12,006 nucleotides of DNA. Origin: an uncultured Desulfomonile sp. Its GTDB lineage: Bacteria > Desulfobacterota > Desulfomonilia > Desulfomonilales > Desulfomonilaceae. The position numbers and the translations under genes are program-made. The notes beneath the pieces are model-generated. The model saw only the letters and a list, made by a program, of their open reading frames with translations. It was not told the origin of the DNA and searched no databases. Below, in pieces: positions 1 to 8,057 of this stretch. Every line of letters starts with the position of its first letter. Positions within the stretch are counted from its first letter, which is position 1. The stretch covers positions 1 through 12,006 of the forward strand of contig CALDNG010000364.1 in the NCBI GenBank assembly GCA_937915285.1, read 5' to 3'.

Positions 1-3000
1 GCCAAGGCCATTTATAGTGGCATGACTGCGGTTGAACGGACGGCAAAACAGAATTTCGAGGTCATAGCTAATACCTTGGCGTCGAACATGGATGAGTTGT
101 TCAAAAACACTCAAAGGCTTCAGCAGGTAGTAGCGTATGCGGACCCGGTGAAACGATTCCTGGAGGCCACACCCAGTCAACGCGAAAAAATGCGCCCGAG
201 GGTTGAAGAATTTCTGGGTGCGATACTGGAGCTTAACCCGGACATCGCTTTAGCCTACCTGGCCGATGAAAGAGGAGTCTGTATCGCTTCGACCAATCGG
301 GACATAATCGGGGTAGACTACAAGGCCACACGTAATTACATGCGCATGGCGCTTGATGGGAAAACTGCCATTTCGGGCCTCATTCGAGGAAACATAGTAA
401 AAGTTCCGGGCGTCTTTTTTGCCGGTCCGGTAAGTGATGACAACGAAAAAACAGTCGGAGCCGCAGTCCTCAAGCTTGATGCTCAAAAGATTCAGAGCGC
501 CTGTAAGGATGTCAGTGAGCATATGTCCGAGGGCGCTGCAATGGTTCTAGACGTCAATCAGGTCATAATCTGTTCTCCATACCCCTCGTTGCTCCATCGA
601 GCCTTAGGATCGGTTTCTCCAGAAATAGCCTCCCAGATTGACGCAAAGCTTTCTTACGGAATTGAAAAGATAGATTCAGCAGGCCATGTACAGCTTGCAG
701 AGGCTATTCAGAAGGGAGGGGAAAGCGGTTTTCTGACGTATGACATGGAGAACGGAATTAACAAGGTTATAGGATATGCCCGACTAGCCCAAATCCCGTG
801 GACGACCCTTGTCATTCAACCCAAGGCGCAGTTTGATCTCCCCATACGTGAATTAGAGAATTCGCTCAGCTGGTGGATCCTGGGTCTGGGCGCCATCGCG
901 GTCATGGGTTCAATCTTTGTGACATACAGGCTTTTGCGACCGATAAGATCTCTTCAGAACACAGCCCTGAAGGTTGCAGAAGGCGATTGGTCCGCTAGAG
1001 CTGATGTTGAAAGCAACGACGAGCTGGCCGAGCTGGCCAAATCTTTTAACTCGATGATGGAATCGCTCCAGAGCATGGCTTTGCTCAGCAGCGATTTGAG
1101 GCTAACTGACAATATGCAGAGCCATTCATCGGGTCTGGCCAAACATTCATTGAATAAGCAGCAATCCCTTGCGCTGGCGGATGAGAGGATCAGGTTGCTC
1201 CTTGAATCAGCCGGAGAAGCCATAATAGGGGTTGATAACAAAGGCGCTATAACCTTTCTCAACCCTATGGCCTGTCGCATGCTGGGATATACTCACGATG
1301 AATTCCTGGGCATGGACCTCATAGACTCGATTCATGACAGTGACTGTGGGGAATCAGTCTATTCCAGGAATGATGATCCGATTTACAAATCGTTTTCTAT
1401 GGGTATCACCGCTGATGTTGAAAAGGATTTCCTAAAGAGAAAAGACGGCACAAGCCTTCCGGTGCGTTATTCGTGCAACCCCATCGTCAAGGATGGAGAA
1501 ATCATTGGAGCAGTGATCTGCTACAGGGACATAACCAGGCGAATTGTTGCTCAGACGGCTTTGGCAGAGAGTGAAAGAAAACTGCGTAACGTCCTGGAAA
1601 CCACCAACGAAGGCTTCTGGATGATCGACAACAACCACGTTACTGTGAAGGTAAACCCTCAACTCTGCGCCCTACTCCAGAGATCTCCGGAAGAAATGGT
1701 GGGGAAGTCCATCTTTGAGTTCGTAGATGAAGATAACAGGAAAATCTTTGAGAGGGAAATCGAGGAAAGGAAAAAAGGTAAACAGGGATCCTATGAGATT
1801 TGTCTTCAAAGGTCTGACGGGTCCAATGTTCCTTGCCTCTTTAATGGCACGCCGTTTCTTGACAATTCGGGAGTCCGGAGAGGAGCCTTCACATTTGTCA
1901 CGGATATTACCGCAACAAGAGAAGCTGCCGACAAAATGCGCAGGGCCATGACAATAGCGGAAGAAGCAACCAAGGCCAAGTCCGATTTCCTTGCTAACAT
2001 GAGCCATGAGATCAGGACCCCAATGAACGCCATCATAGGCATGGCTCATTTGGCGCTTCAGACAGACCTCACTCACAAGCAGTCTGACTATTTGTTAAAA
2101 ATTCAGCGTTCAGCGTACTCACTTCTCGGAATCATCAACGACATTCTTGACTTCTCAAAAATCGAGGCTGGCCAATTGCAGATGGAATCCATTGTGTTCC
2201 GTCTGGATGAAGTGCTGGACAATGTGTCAACTGTCGTAGGACTCAAAGCCGCTGAAAAGCAATTGGAGTTCCTCATAAGTACGCCTAAAGACGTACCTTT
2301 GTCTCTGGTCGGTGATCCTCTTCGACTGGGACAGGTTTTGATCAATCTCTGCAACAACGCAGTCAAATTTACGGAGAAGGGTGAGATAGTAGTCTCTGCA
2401 GAACTGATAACTCTTGGGGAGACGAATGTAGAGATCAGATTTGCCGTTCGCGACACGGGGATTGGTCTTTCCGAGGAGCAAACATCAAGACTGTTCAAGT
2501 CCTTCAGTCAGGCTGACACATCAACCACCAGAAAATATGGTGGCACAGGACTGGGATTGTCGATCAGCAAACGTCTGGTTGAGATGATGGGCGGCAAGAT
2601 CTGGCTGGAAAGTGTCCTGGGAGAGGGTAGCACTTTTTTCTTCACAGCCATTTTTGGAATCAGCGACGGGGAAAAATTACATCCGAAAGTCATACCTCCG
2701 GATTTGACAAACATAAGGGCGCTGATAGTAGACGACAATCCTACGTCCCGGCAGATATTCCAGGAAATGCTTGAATCGTTCTCTTTCAGCGTGACCCTCG
2801 CTAGTTCGGGTGAAGAAGGTTTAGCGGAAATAGACAGGACCACGGGCTCGAACCAGTATGACCTGGTGATCATGGACTGGAAAATGCCCGGGATTGATGG
2901 TATTGAGGCTTCAAGACGGATCATCGAAAATACTTCACTGTCAAGGACTCCGGCAATAATAATGGTCACGGCCTACGGTCGGGAAGAGTTGATGTTCCTG

Positions 3001-4227
3001 GCAGAGTCGGCTGGGCTTGACGCATTCCTGATGAAACCCGTCAGTCCGTCCATGATGTTCGACACTATAATGGAAGTCTTATCCGAGAAATCGCATCCGG
3101 AACTAAAAACGGAAAGCGGAAAAAAAATAGTCTCGAAAACTCCAGACTATATCAAAGGCGCAAACATTCTTGTCGTAGAAGACAACGAGATCAACCAACA
3201 GGTGGCGAGGGAAATACTGGAAGCTGCTGGAGCGAATGTTGCCGTGGCAAGCAACGGTCAGGAATCTATTGACATGGTCAATGCAAAACCGTTTGAAATA
3301 GTGCTGATGGATATCCAGATGCCTGTTATGGACGGGATTTCAGCGACCCGACTCATCCGCCAGGATGCCAGATTCAAGGATTTGCCAATTATTGCAATGA
3401 CGGCGCACGCCATGGCGGGAGATCGCGAAAAAAGCCTCGAGGCCGGTATGAATGACCACGTGACCAAGCCTGTGAATCCCCAGGAGCTTTACGAAACCCT
3501 TTCCAAATGGATCAAGACTCCGCCTGCAAACATTGCGCCTCCCCAGATGGAAACAGAGCCCCCTAAAAAACCAACGGCTACGACAACTCCAGTTGCAGGC
3601 GAAAATCTTCCCGCCTTTCTTAAAGGGTTCGAGATTGACCAAGGCTTGAAGCGTCTTGGTGGAAACGAGACTTTGTACAGAAAATTGCTATTAAGTTTTG
3701 CGAACAAATACGTCTCCACGGCTTCTGAAATAAACAAAGCCCTCGATTCCGGCAATTCCGTTTTGGCATGCCAACTGGCGCACGATGTAAAAGGTCTGGC
3801 TGGAAATCTGTCGGCGCCCCACTTGCAAGAATCGGCCGCAGAATTGGAACGACTGCTGAGAAAGGCCGGTGACAACCGACCACCGCTTGATGACAATATT
3901 CAAAATGCATTTTCAAGGTTTAGCGAATGCCTGTCCGAGGCGATCGACTCTGCAAGGTCTTTAATCTCATCAGATGATCAAGGCGCATCTGCCGCTGTCT
4001 CCTCTTTTGCCGCAATACCCTCTGATATATGCAGACAGGCATCGTCACGACTCATAGCGGCGGCTGAGATGGGAGATGTTTCGGAACTGACGCTGATTGT
4101 GGATGATATTGTAGCTAAGTGTCCGGAATTTAATGAATGTAGATCAAAGATATTGTTTCTGGTCGATGAATTTGACTTCGAAAGTATAATTGAGTTGGCT
4201 AACACTCTGAATGATACGGAAAAATGA
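1..4227 (+). CDS. Hybrid histidine kinase, Cache-HAMP-PAS-PAS-HisKA-HATPase-REC-REC-Hpt (5' end cut by window)
   Basis: Membrane-bound sensor kinase carrying a whole phosphorelay in one chain. The frame is open to base 1 and the protein begins already inside the sensor with no first membrane helix, so the true start lies upstream; numbering here is from the ATG at 22. Residues 1-280 look like an extracytoplasmic double-Cache sensor. A transmembrane helix spans about 284-304 and a HAMP domain follows at 303-352. Two PAS domains lie at about 385-510 and 517-630. HisKA carries SHEIRTPMN with the phospho-accepting H662. HATPase_c shows the N box (NLCNNAVKFTEKG), DTGIG and GGTGLGLSIS. REC1 (about 900-1024) has D904/D905, D952 and K1005. 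REC2 (1047-1165) has E1053/D1054, D1097 and K1149. A Pro/Thr-rich linker leads to an Hpt domain with AHDVKGLAGNL (H1254), then about 85 further residues. All key residues are present, so it should be active. The signal sensed is unknown. It is followed 56 bp later by an HD-GYP regulator that is probably its partner. Confidence 0.93.
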   Translation, partial: AKAIYSGMTAVERTAKQNFEVIANTLASNMDELFKNTQRLQQVVAYADPVKRFLEATPSQREKMRPRVEEFLGAILELNPDIALAYLADERGVCIASTNRDIIGVDYKATRNYMRMALDGKTAISGLIRGNIVKVPGVFFAGPVSDDNEKTVGAAVLKLDAQKIQSACKDVSEHMSEGAAMVLDVNQVIICSPYPSLLHRALGSVSPEIASQIDAKLSYGIEKIDSAGHVQLAEAIQKGGESGFLTYDMENGINKVIGYARLAQIPWTTLVIQPKAQFDLPIRELENSLSWWILGLGAIAVMGSIFVTYRLLRPIRSLQNTALKVAEGDWSARADVESNDELAELAKSFNSMMESLQSMALLSSDLRLTDNMQSHSSGLAKHSLNKQQSLALADERIRLLLESAGEAIIGVDNKGAITFLNPMACRMLGYTHDEFLGMDLIDSIHDSDCGESVYSRNDDPIYKSFSMGITADVEKDFLKRKDGTSLPVRYSCNPIVKDGEIIGAVICYRDITRRIVAQTALAESERKLRNVLETTNEGFWMIDNNHVTVKVNPQLCALLQRSPEEMVGKSIFEFVDEDNRKIFEREIEERKKGKQGSYEICLQRSDGSNVPCLFNGTPFLDNSGVRRGAFTFVTDITATREAADKMRRAMTIAEEATKAKSDFLANMSHEIRTPMNAIIGMAHLALQTDLTHKQSDYLLKIQRSAYSLLGIINDILDFSKIEAGQLQMESIVFRLDEVLDNVSTVVGLKAAEKQLEFLISTPKDVPLSLVGDPLRLGQVLINLCNNAVKFTEKGEIVVSAELITLGETNVEIRFAVRDTGIGLSEEQTSRLFKSFSQADTSTTRKYGGTGLGLSISKRLVEMMGGKIWLESVLGEGSTFFFTAIFGISDGEKLHPKVIPPDLTNIRALIVDDNPTSRQIFQEMLESFSFSVTLASSGEEGLAEIDRTTGSNQYDLVIMDWKMPGIDGIEASRRIIENTSLSRTPAIIMVTAYGREELMFLAESAGLDAFLMKPVSPSMMFDTIMEVLSEKSHPELKTESGKKIVSKTPDYIKGANILVVEDNEINQQVAREILEAAGANVAVASNGQESIDMVNAKPFEIVLMDIQMPVMDGISATRLIRQDARFKDLPIIAMTAHAMAGDREKSLEAGMNDHVTKPVNPQELYETLSKWIKTPPANIAPPQMETEPPKKPTATTTPVAGENLPAFLKGFEIDQGLKRLGGNETLYRKLLLSFANKYVSTASEINKALDSGNSVLACQLAHDVKGLAGNLSAPHLQESAAELERLLRKAGDNRPPLDDNIQNAFSRFSECLSEAIDSARSLISSDDQGASAAVSSFAAIPSDICRQASSRLIAAAEMGDVSELTLIVDDIVAKCPEFNECRSKILFLVDEFDFESIIELANTLNDTEK

Positions 4228-4283
4228 TTTCGAACCCTAAGAATGGTTTTAGCCACAGTTATTGCTAGACAAAGGGGTAAGGG

Positions 4284-5807
4284 ATGATGATGGACCATAA
4301 TGATCAATCAACTGCGGGGCTTCCCGCCACAAATATAATATTGATGGTTGATGATAATGCCGAAAATCTGAAAGTGTTGCGAGAATGTCTCGAGGTCCTT
4401 GGCTGCAAGATTTTGGTGGCCAGAAATGGCTCAAGCGCTCTTTCAATAGTGGAAAAGGCTAAACCGGACATCATTCTACTTGATATCATGATGCCGGAAA
4501 TGGATGGATACGAGGTTTGTCGGCGGTTGAAGGAAGACCCCGCCTCTAGCCGCATCCCGGTCATATTCCTGACAGCCCTGTCAGAAATTGAAGATGAGGC
4601 CAAGGGACTGGCTCTCGGGGCCGTGGACTATATCACAAAGCCTATACACCCGGACCTGGTAAGGGCCAGGGTTCGTAATCACCTGGAATTAAAAACATAC
4701 CAGGACAATCTCGAGGCCATGGTCAGGGCACGAACACTTCAGTTGGCTATGACCCAGGCCGTGATGATTGAGAGCCTCGGGACACTTGCAGAGTATCGAG
4801 ACCCGGAAACAGGCGGTCACATTAAACGAACTCAAAACTATGTAAAGGCCCTGGCGCAGAAACTCAGGAACCATCCTCGCTTCAGCGAGGAACTGAATGA
4901 TTCAAACATTGAATGGCTGTATCTGTCCGCTCCATTACACGACATAGGCAAAGTAGGAGTGCGTGACGAAATCCTGCTCAAGCAAGGCCGCCTTACAAAA
5001 GACGAATTCGACCAAATGAAACAGCATACACGCTTTGGTGATGAGACCCTTCGCATTGCGGAGCAGAAACTTGACAAGATAAAATGTCTGTCTTTTGCTC
5101 GAGAGATTGCCCGCACACATCATGAAAAATGGGATGGCTCAGGATATCCTATAGGGTTAAAAGGTAATGAAATACCTTTGGCAGGACGCCTGATGGCCTT
5201 GGCGGACGTTTATGACGCCCTGATCAGCAAACGAGTCTACAAAGAGCCGATGTCTCATGAAAAGGCTGTCGAAATCATAAAGGAGGGTAAGGGAACGCAC
5301 TTTGACCCCGATGTGGTAGACGCCTTCCTGGAGTTGGAGTCAGTATTTCGAAACATAGCTATGACTTTTGCTGATTACGAAGAGGAAAGGCAGATGCTGC
5401 AGCAGTCCTCCGTAGGCAGTGATCCCCATGTGAAAAGACCAATAAATAGAATACTGCTGGCAGAAGACAATGAAATTAACCAGGAAATCATTCTCAGTCA
5501 GTTAAAATCTGCCGGGTTTAATGTTGATGTGGTTTCCAACGGAAAAGAGGCATTGGAGAAATTTCGTCAGAAACAATACGACCTGATTCTGACTGATATC
5601 GAGATGCCTGAAATGAACGGTTACGAACTAGCCAAAAATATCCGGGACCTTGAAAAACAAACCCCACAGCGCACCCCGATTCTGGCCCTGACCGGTAATG
5701 ACTTTGCATTGAGCGCAGCATCCGCGAGGGAGATTGGCTTCAACGGGCTAATGCTCAAACCCCTTGATCTGGCACTGTTTATCCAGAAACTTGCCGACCT
5801 GTCTTGA
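4284..5807 (+). CDS. Response regulator REC-HD-GYP-REC, predicted cyclic-di-GMP phosphodiesterase
   Basis: Predicted cytoplasmic response regulator that hydrolyses cyclic-di-GMP when phosphorylated. REC1 (about 17-135) has D23/D24, phospho-acceptor D67 in LLDIMMPEMDG, and K119. A helical linker (about 137-165) leads to an HD-GYP domain with H179, H219-D220, H248, H279-H280-E and the GYP signature at 287-289, so the metal and signature residues are intact. The C-terminus (about 388-507) is a second REC with E394/D395, acceptor D438 in LTDIEMPEMNG, and a KP motif. REC-HD-GYP with a trailing REC is less usual than plain REC-HD-GYP. The second REC resembles those attached to hybrid kinases and could take phosphate from the Hpt of the kinase just upstream. 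Three ATGs in a row (4284, 4287, 4290) follow a purine-rich AAAGGGG stretch, so the exact start is uncertain by two codons. The close tandem arrangement supports co-transcription with the kinase. Confidence 0.93.
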   Translation: MMMDHNDQSTAGLPATNIILMVDDNAENLKVLRECLEVLGCKILVARNGSSALSIVEKAKPDIILLDIMMPEMDGYEVCRRLKEDPASSRIPVIFLTALSEIEDEAKGLALGAVDYITKPIHPDLVRARVRNHLELKTYQDNLEAMVRARTLQLAMTQAVMIESLGTLAEYRDPETGGHIKRTQNYVKALAQKLRNHPRFSEELNDSNIEWLYLSAPLHDIGKVGVRDEILLKQGRLTKDEFDQMKQHTRFGDETLRIAEQKLDKIKCLSFAREIARTHHEKWDGSGYPIGLKGNEIPLAGRLMALADVYDALISKRVYKEPMSHEKAVEIIKEGKGTHFDPDVVDAFLELESVFRNIAMTFADYEEERQMLQQSSVGSDPHVKRPINRILLAEDNEINQEIILSQLKSAGFNVDVVSNGKEALEKFRQKQYDLILTDIEMPEMNGYELAKNIRDLEKQTPQRTPILALTGNDFALSAASAREIGFNGLMLKPLDLALFIQKLADLS

Positions 5808-6029
5808 CCATTGAGCTGAAAGTTTGTTCGCAGTGAGCGACCAGAAGATCGGGAAAGTTAAAAAAACAAAAAACACCCCAGGAAAAACCCGTCCGACTCG
5901 AAACATCAGTCCCCATCCCAAAAAATTCAAAACTTTTTAGGTATCGAAAAAACCTCTTTTTAAACTGTCCGTAGATGTCACACGTGGGGAGTAAAATACG
6001 ATGCATGCGATGGACTAAGGGAGGCGCAA
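5808..6029. other. Intergenic region after the signalling operon
   Basis: No convincing gene is seen on either strand. The stretch is A-rich (5855-5890 and 5920-5965). A short AGGT/ACCT inverted repeat followed by CTTTTT (about 5938-5960) could be a weak terminator, but its stem is only 4 bp. TAAAAT at 5992-5997 resembles a -10 box, but no good -35 lies at the usual distance. It may drive the short ORF at 6030 or the gene at 6269. Confidence 0.4.
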
Positions 6030-6195
6030 ATGAATGAGCCGTTAAACAGTCTGTTTGGGGGAATCAGGATTGAGGCCAAGCAAGACTCTGAAAACATGAT
6101 GCTTTTCTGTCTATTTGGCCGCCAGTTATTCCTGGGTTGACTTCATCACCCTGAATAACGCGCTCAACAATCATGAAATCGCCGGAATGGAAATC
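6030..6195 (+). pseudogene. Frameshifted N-terminal remnant resembling an ARPP-1 family protein
   Basis: A good ribosome binding site (AAGGGAGG, 6017-6024) precedes ATG 6030, which opens a 36-codon frame ending in TGA at 6138-6140. That peptide (…GGIRIEA…ENMMLFCLFGRQ) reads like the beginning of ARPP-1 family proteins (ARG/rhodanese/phosphatase-associated domain). The expected continuation, VDFITLNNALNNHEIAGMEI, is found at once in another frame, about 6118-6195. One single-base change between about 6111 and 6137 would join the two parts. After about 6195 nothing in any frame continues the family, which is normally around 300 residues, so only the first 50-60 residues survive. I see this as a decayed gene whose body was deleted. 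The family match is from memory of its consensus. The alternative is a genuine 36-aa peptide gene. Confidence 0.45.
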
Positions 6196-6252
6196 ATAAA
6201 TCATTTCAGAGCGCCCAAACACATGATCATACACAAAGCGAAGATTACTTTA

Positions 6253-6259
6253 AAAGGAG
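6253..6259 (+). promoter_or_regulatory. Ribosome binding site for the 246-aa gene
   Basis: AAAGGAG lies 9 bases before ATG 6269. It supports this frame over the overlapping frame that starts upstream at 6115. Confidence 0.6.
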
Positions 6260-6268
6260 TCATCCCGA

Positions 6269-7009
6269 ATGGAAAGATTGCGAAAGACTCTTGTTTACTG
6301 GTCCGAGAAGTACAGCGGAAAATTCCAGATCGAGGCCGAGCCTTTCGAAGGGGTCCCTATCTCCTCACGATCCACATTCCTGTACTCTTACAGCGCTTCA
6401 CCAATGGTTCCGTGCAGCATGGATTATTCAGGGTGGTATCACATGCCTGATGCTTTTGACCTGGCTTCCTACCTGCGTTACATGATGTTTCCGATCTATT
6501 TTGCATGGGCTCTGGACATTGATCAACACCTGAATGGCCGAAACCTTATGCTGCCCATGGAGGAACTATTGGAAAAGGTTGATCCTGATGACATGGAATC
6601 CTGCGAAGCGATGATTTCGAGAATGAGGGATATTATCGGATTGCTGGATGAGGCTCTGGCGGCCAAAAACGACAATGAGGCTTTTCAACGACTAAAGGCT
6701 GTTGAAGCCCGGTTCAACAACGACATGGGAAACGCAGGCGGTTGGTCCTTCGAAATAAGAATCTACGACAATCCGGCCCAGGTAGGTGAACAGTTACTTG
6801 AAAGATATGATCCCAACGAATGGGTTGAAAAAGAAGAAGGCGATGAACAATCAGAAGAAGATTTCGAACGTCAGTTCGAAGACGACGAAGCCTATGAGAA
6901 ACGTCAGCGCTCTGAAATGAAATCCATTTGTGAAAACGCTGCCAAAGACCCTCAAAAAGGCATGATACTGCTCAGGTTGATGAAAAGATCACACCTCGGT
7001 GAGGACTAA
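6269..7009 (+). CDS. Hypothetical acidic protein, 246 aa
   Basis: I do not recognise this protein. It has no signal peptide and no clear transmembrane helix, so it is probably cytoplasmic. The first 100 residues are rich in Tyr, Ser and Met (YSYSASPMVPCSMDYSGWYH at about 39-58) and look folded. The middle (about 100-150) is a helical, charged stretch. Residues 155-175 (AGGWSFEIRIYD) look like a beta element. About 180-220 is strongly acidic, rich in Glu and Asp with a few Arg/Lys, and likely to be disordered or coiled. The C-terminus is basic (LLRLMKRSH). The start is supported by AAAGGAG at a 9-base spacing. It lies directly behind a decayed gene fragment and ahead of a tiny membrane ORF, with no operon partner that suggests a role. 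Codon use looks like its neighbours, so I judge it a real gene of unknown function. Confidence 0.75.
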   Translation: MERLRKTLVYWSEKYSGKFQIEAEPFEGVPISSRSTFLYSYSASPMVPCSMDYSGWYHMPDAFDLASYLRYMMFPIYFAWALDIDQHLNGRNLMLPMEELLEKVDPDDMESCEAMISRMRDIIGLLDEALAAKNDNEAFQRLKAVEARFNNDMGNAGGWSFEIRIYDNPAQVGEQLLERYDPNEWVEKEEGDEQSEEDFERQFEDDEAYEKRQRSEMKSICENAAKDPQKGMILLRLMKRSHLGED

Positions 7010-7038
7010 GAGTCTTTTGATTTATCCGACCGATAACC

Positions 7039-7092
7039 GGCCTTCTTCCTGCGGTACGCAAAATCACTCATGATCCTGACAGGAAGAAAGCC
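7039..7092. repeat. Imperfect inverted repeat with long loop
   Basis: The arms GGCCTTCTTCCTG (7039-7051) and CAGGAAGAAAGCC (7080-7092) are complementary at 12 of 13 positions, with a 28-base loop. It lies 29 bp after the stop of the 246-aa gene and just before a 25-codon ORF. No T-run follows, so it is not a classic intrinsic terminator. It could stabilise a 3' end or act as a protein site. Confidence 0.45.
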
Positions 7093-7114
7093 TTCTTTCC
7101 GAATGGGGGATTAT

Positions 7115-7192
7115 ATGAGCTGGATAGCGCTATTCATCATCGGATGGTTCATTTACGGCATCCTTACAAACTTTGGCCAGCATGAAGACTGA
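7115..7192 (+). CDS. Possible 25-aa single-helix membrane peptide
   Basis: ATG 7115 follows a G-rich stretch (GGGGG, 7105-7109) at a spacing of about 5. It opens a 25-codon frame, MSWIALFIIGWFIYGIL followed by a short hydrophilic tail ending HED. Residues 3-18 make one hydrophobic helix, the form of many bacterial small membrane proteins. It sits alone between the 246-aa gene and the oppositely oriented HXXEE gene. Chance ORFs of this size are common; the clean hydrophobic-then-charged layout and the possible ribosome site are the only support. Confidence 0.35.
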   Translation: MSWIALFIIGWFIYGILTNFGQHED

Positions 7193-7204
7193 TTCAGGGG
7201 CGGT

Positions 7205-7717
7205 TCACCTAACCATGTGAAACAGTCTTGCAAGCTGTGCGTGATAATGCACGGATCTGACAAATGTGGGTATGAGCATAAAAACCATCCCTCCCAGGAA
7301 GAATGAAAAAACCACATTTTGCCATGTCAACCATCCAAGTCTTGCCCATCTCATGAGCAGATATACCCCGCCGGGGATGTAAAACAACGAAGCCGTTACT
7401 ACCCCAGGGGAATATTCGCCGCCGAGGAAGGTGGATGAAACATGCAGGAAGGAATTAGCCAGTATCCACATGGCCGCCGACATGCCAGCCCAAAGATATC
7501 TAGACTGATTCCGATAATAAAGATAACAGGCTGTAAAGACAAACACAAAAAACATGAAATTACCGATCAGGTTCTGTGTCCAATCGAAGTTCCCAAAATA
7601 TCGGTTGCCCCATTCAACAAAACCAAAAGAAAATTCCTCGACCATGTGAATGGCGTAGAAAAAACAGACAAGAAAAATGGTCCCGGGCCTTTGATCTACC
7701 AAGGTTTGTTTCATCAT
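7205..7717 (-). CDS. HXXEE domain membrane protein
   Basis: Predicted integral membrane protein of 170 aa with about four hydrophobic helices (roughly 13-25, 50-68, 78-95 and 105-150, the last probably two). The name-giving motif is seen in the first helix as H24-M-V-E27-E28. Other features typical of the family follow: N88…H92 in ANSFLH and EYSPGVVTA at 101-109. HXXEE proteins (PF13787) have no settled function; the conserved His/Glu residues in the membrane suggest metal binding or catalysis. Length fits the family. The first of two tandem ATGs (7717 or 7714) is preceded on this strand by AGAGGG at a suitable distance. It is transcribed away from the arsR cluster and shares the 340-bp divergent intergenic region with it, but nothing shows common control. 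Confidence 0.82.
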   Translation of the reverse strand: MMKQTLVDQRPGTIFLVCFFYAIHMVEEFSFGFVEWGNRYFGNFDWTQNLIGNFMFFVFVFTACYLYYRNQSRYLWAGMSAAMWILANSFLHVSSTFLGGEYSPGVVTASLFYIPGGVYLLMRWARLGWLTWQNVVFSFFLGGMVFMLIPTFVRSVHYHAQLARLFHMVR

Positions 7718-7939
7718 GAATGCCCTCTAGTGTTTGGTTGGCCACCTGAAAAAACCGGCATTGTCAATCGCCATCCATCCATGATCAATCTCGGGGCATG
7801 AATCACCCCATTTATCGAGACTGGCGCAATTGGATCACTCCATTAAAATACGGGGATTTTTTTGTGAAACTAGCACCATCTAATTGATTGTCAAGTATTA
7901 ATAAACGGATGCCTCATGTGTGGTGTTATCAAAAACAGC

Positions 7940-7968
7940 TTGACTAACATGCTTTATTAGTTTACTAA
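7940..7968 (+). promoter_or_regulatory. Probable arsR promoter
   Basis: TTGACT (7940-7945) is a near-consensus -35. A 17-base spacer leads to TACTAA (7963-7968), a poor -10. The predicted start point near 7975 leaves a leader of about 80 bases. The -10 lies inside the palindrome described at 7957-7972, the usual place for an ArsR-type repressor to block polymerase. Confidence 0.45.
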
Positions 7969-7972
7969 ATAA
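7957..7972 (+). promoter_or_regulatory. Putative ArsR operator, copy 1
   Basis: TTAGTTTACTAAATAA contains the perfect inverted repeat TTAGT-TT-ACTAA, flanked by further A/T symmetry (TTAT on the left, ATAA on the right, one base out of step). It overlaps the -10 of the arsR promoter. A 14/16 copy lies at 10212-10227. Confidence 0.5.
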
Positions 7973-7987
7973 CGAAATAGTGGGCAT

Positions 7988-8031
7988 GGAGGCCCCGAAG
8001 CCTCCGCTACATTAGTGGAATCCAACTTCCA
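7988..8031 (+). other. Two small hairpins in the arsR leader
   Basis: GGAGGC (7988-7993) pairs with GCCTCC (8000-8005) around a 6-base loop, and TGGAA (8016-8020) pairs with TTCCA (8027-8031). Neither is followed by a T-run, so they are not terminators. They may shape or protect the leader of the arsR message. Confidence 0.35.
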
Positions 8032-8057
8032 TCATCAATGAAAATGGTGTTGCAACA

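Larger units (their letters stand above)
7718..8057. other. Divergent intergenic region between the HXXEE gene and arsR
   Basis: No gene is seen on either strand. It holds the probable arsR promoter/operator (7940-7972), two small leader hairpins (7988-8031) and a 7-codon mini-ORF whose stop overlaps the arsR start (8038-8061). On the minus strand TTGACA (7894-7889) could be a -35 for the HXXEE gene, but no good -10 follows it. TTGATTGTCAA (7884-7894) is a small palindrome overlapping that box. Confidence 0.5.

Noticed and set aside
2508..2969. A 153-codon minus-strand frame, and other long antisense frames in 250-4300
   Set aside because: They lie opposite the hybrid kinase, whose domain motifs are unambiguous; they show no ribosome site or domain features.
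6115..6450. A 111-codon + strand frame from a TTG start
   Set aside because: Only its first 25 or so residues look meaningful, as the second part of the ARPP-1-like remnant; the rest overlaps the better supported 246-aa gene.
7442..7801. A 119-codon + strand frame
   Set aside because: Antisense to the HXXEE gene, which has the family motif and a ribosome site.
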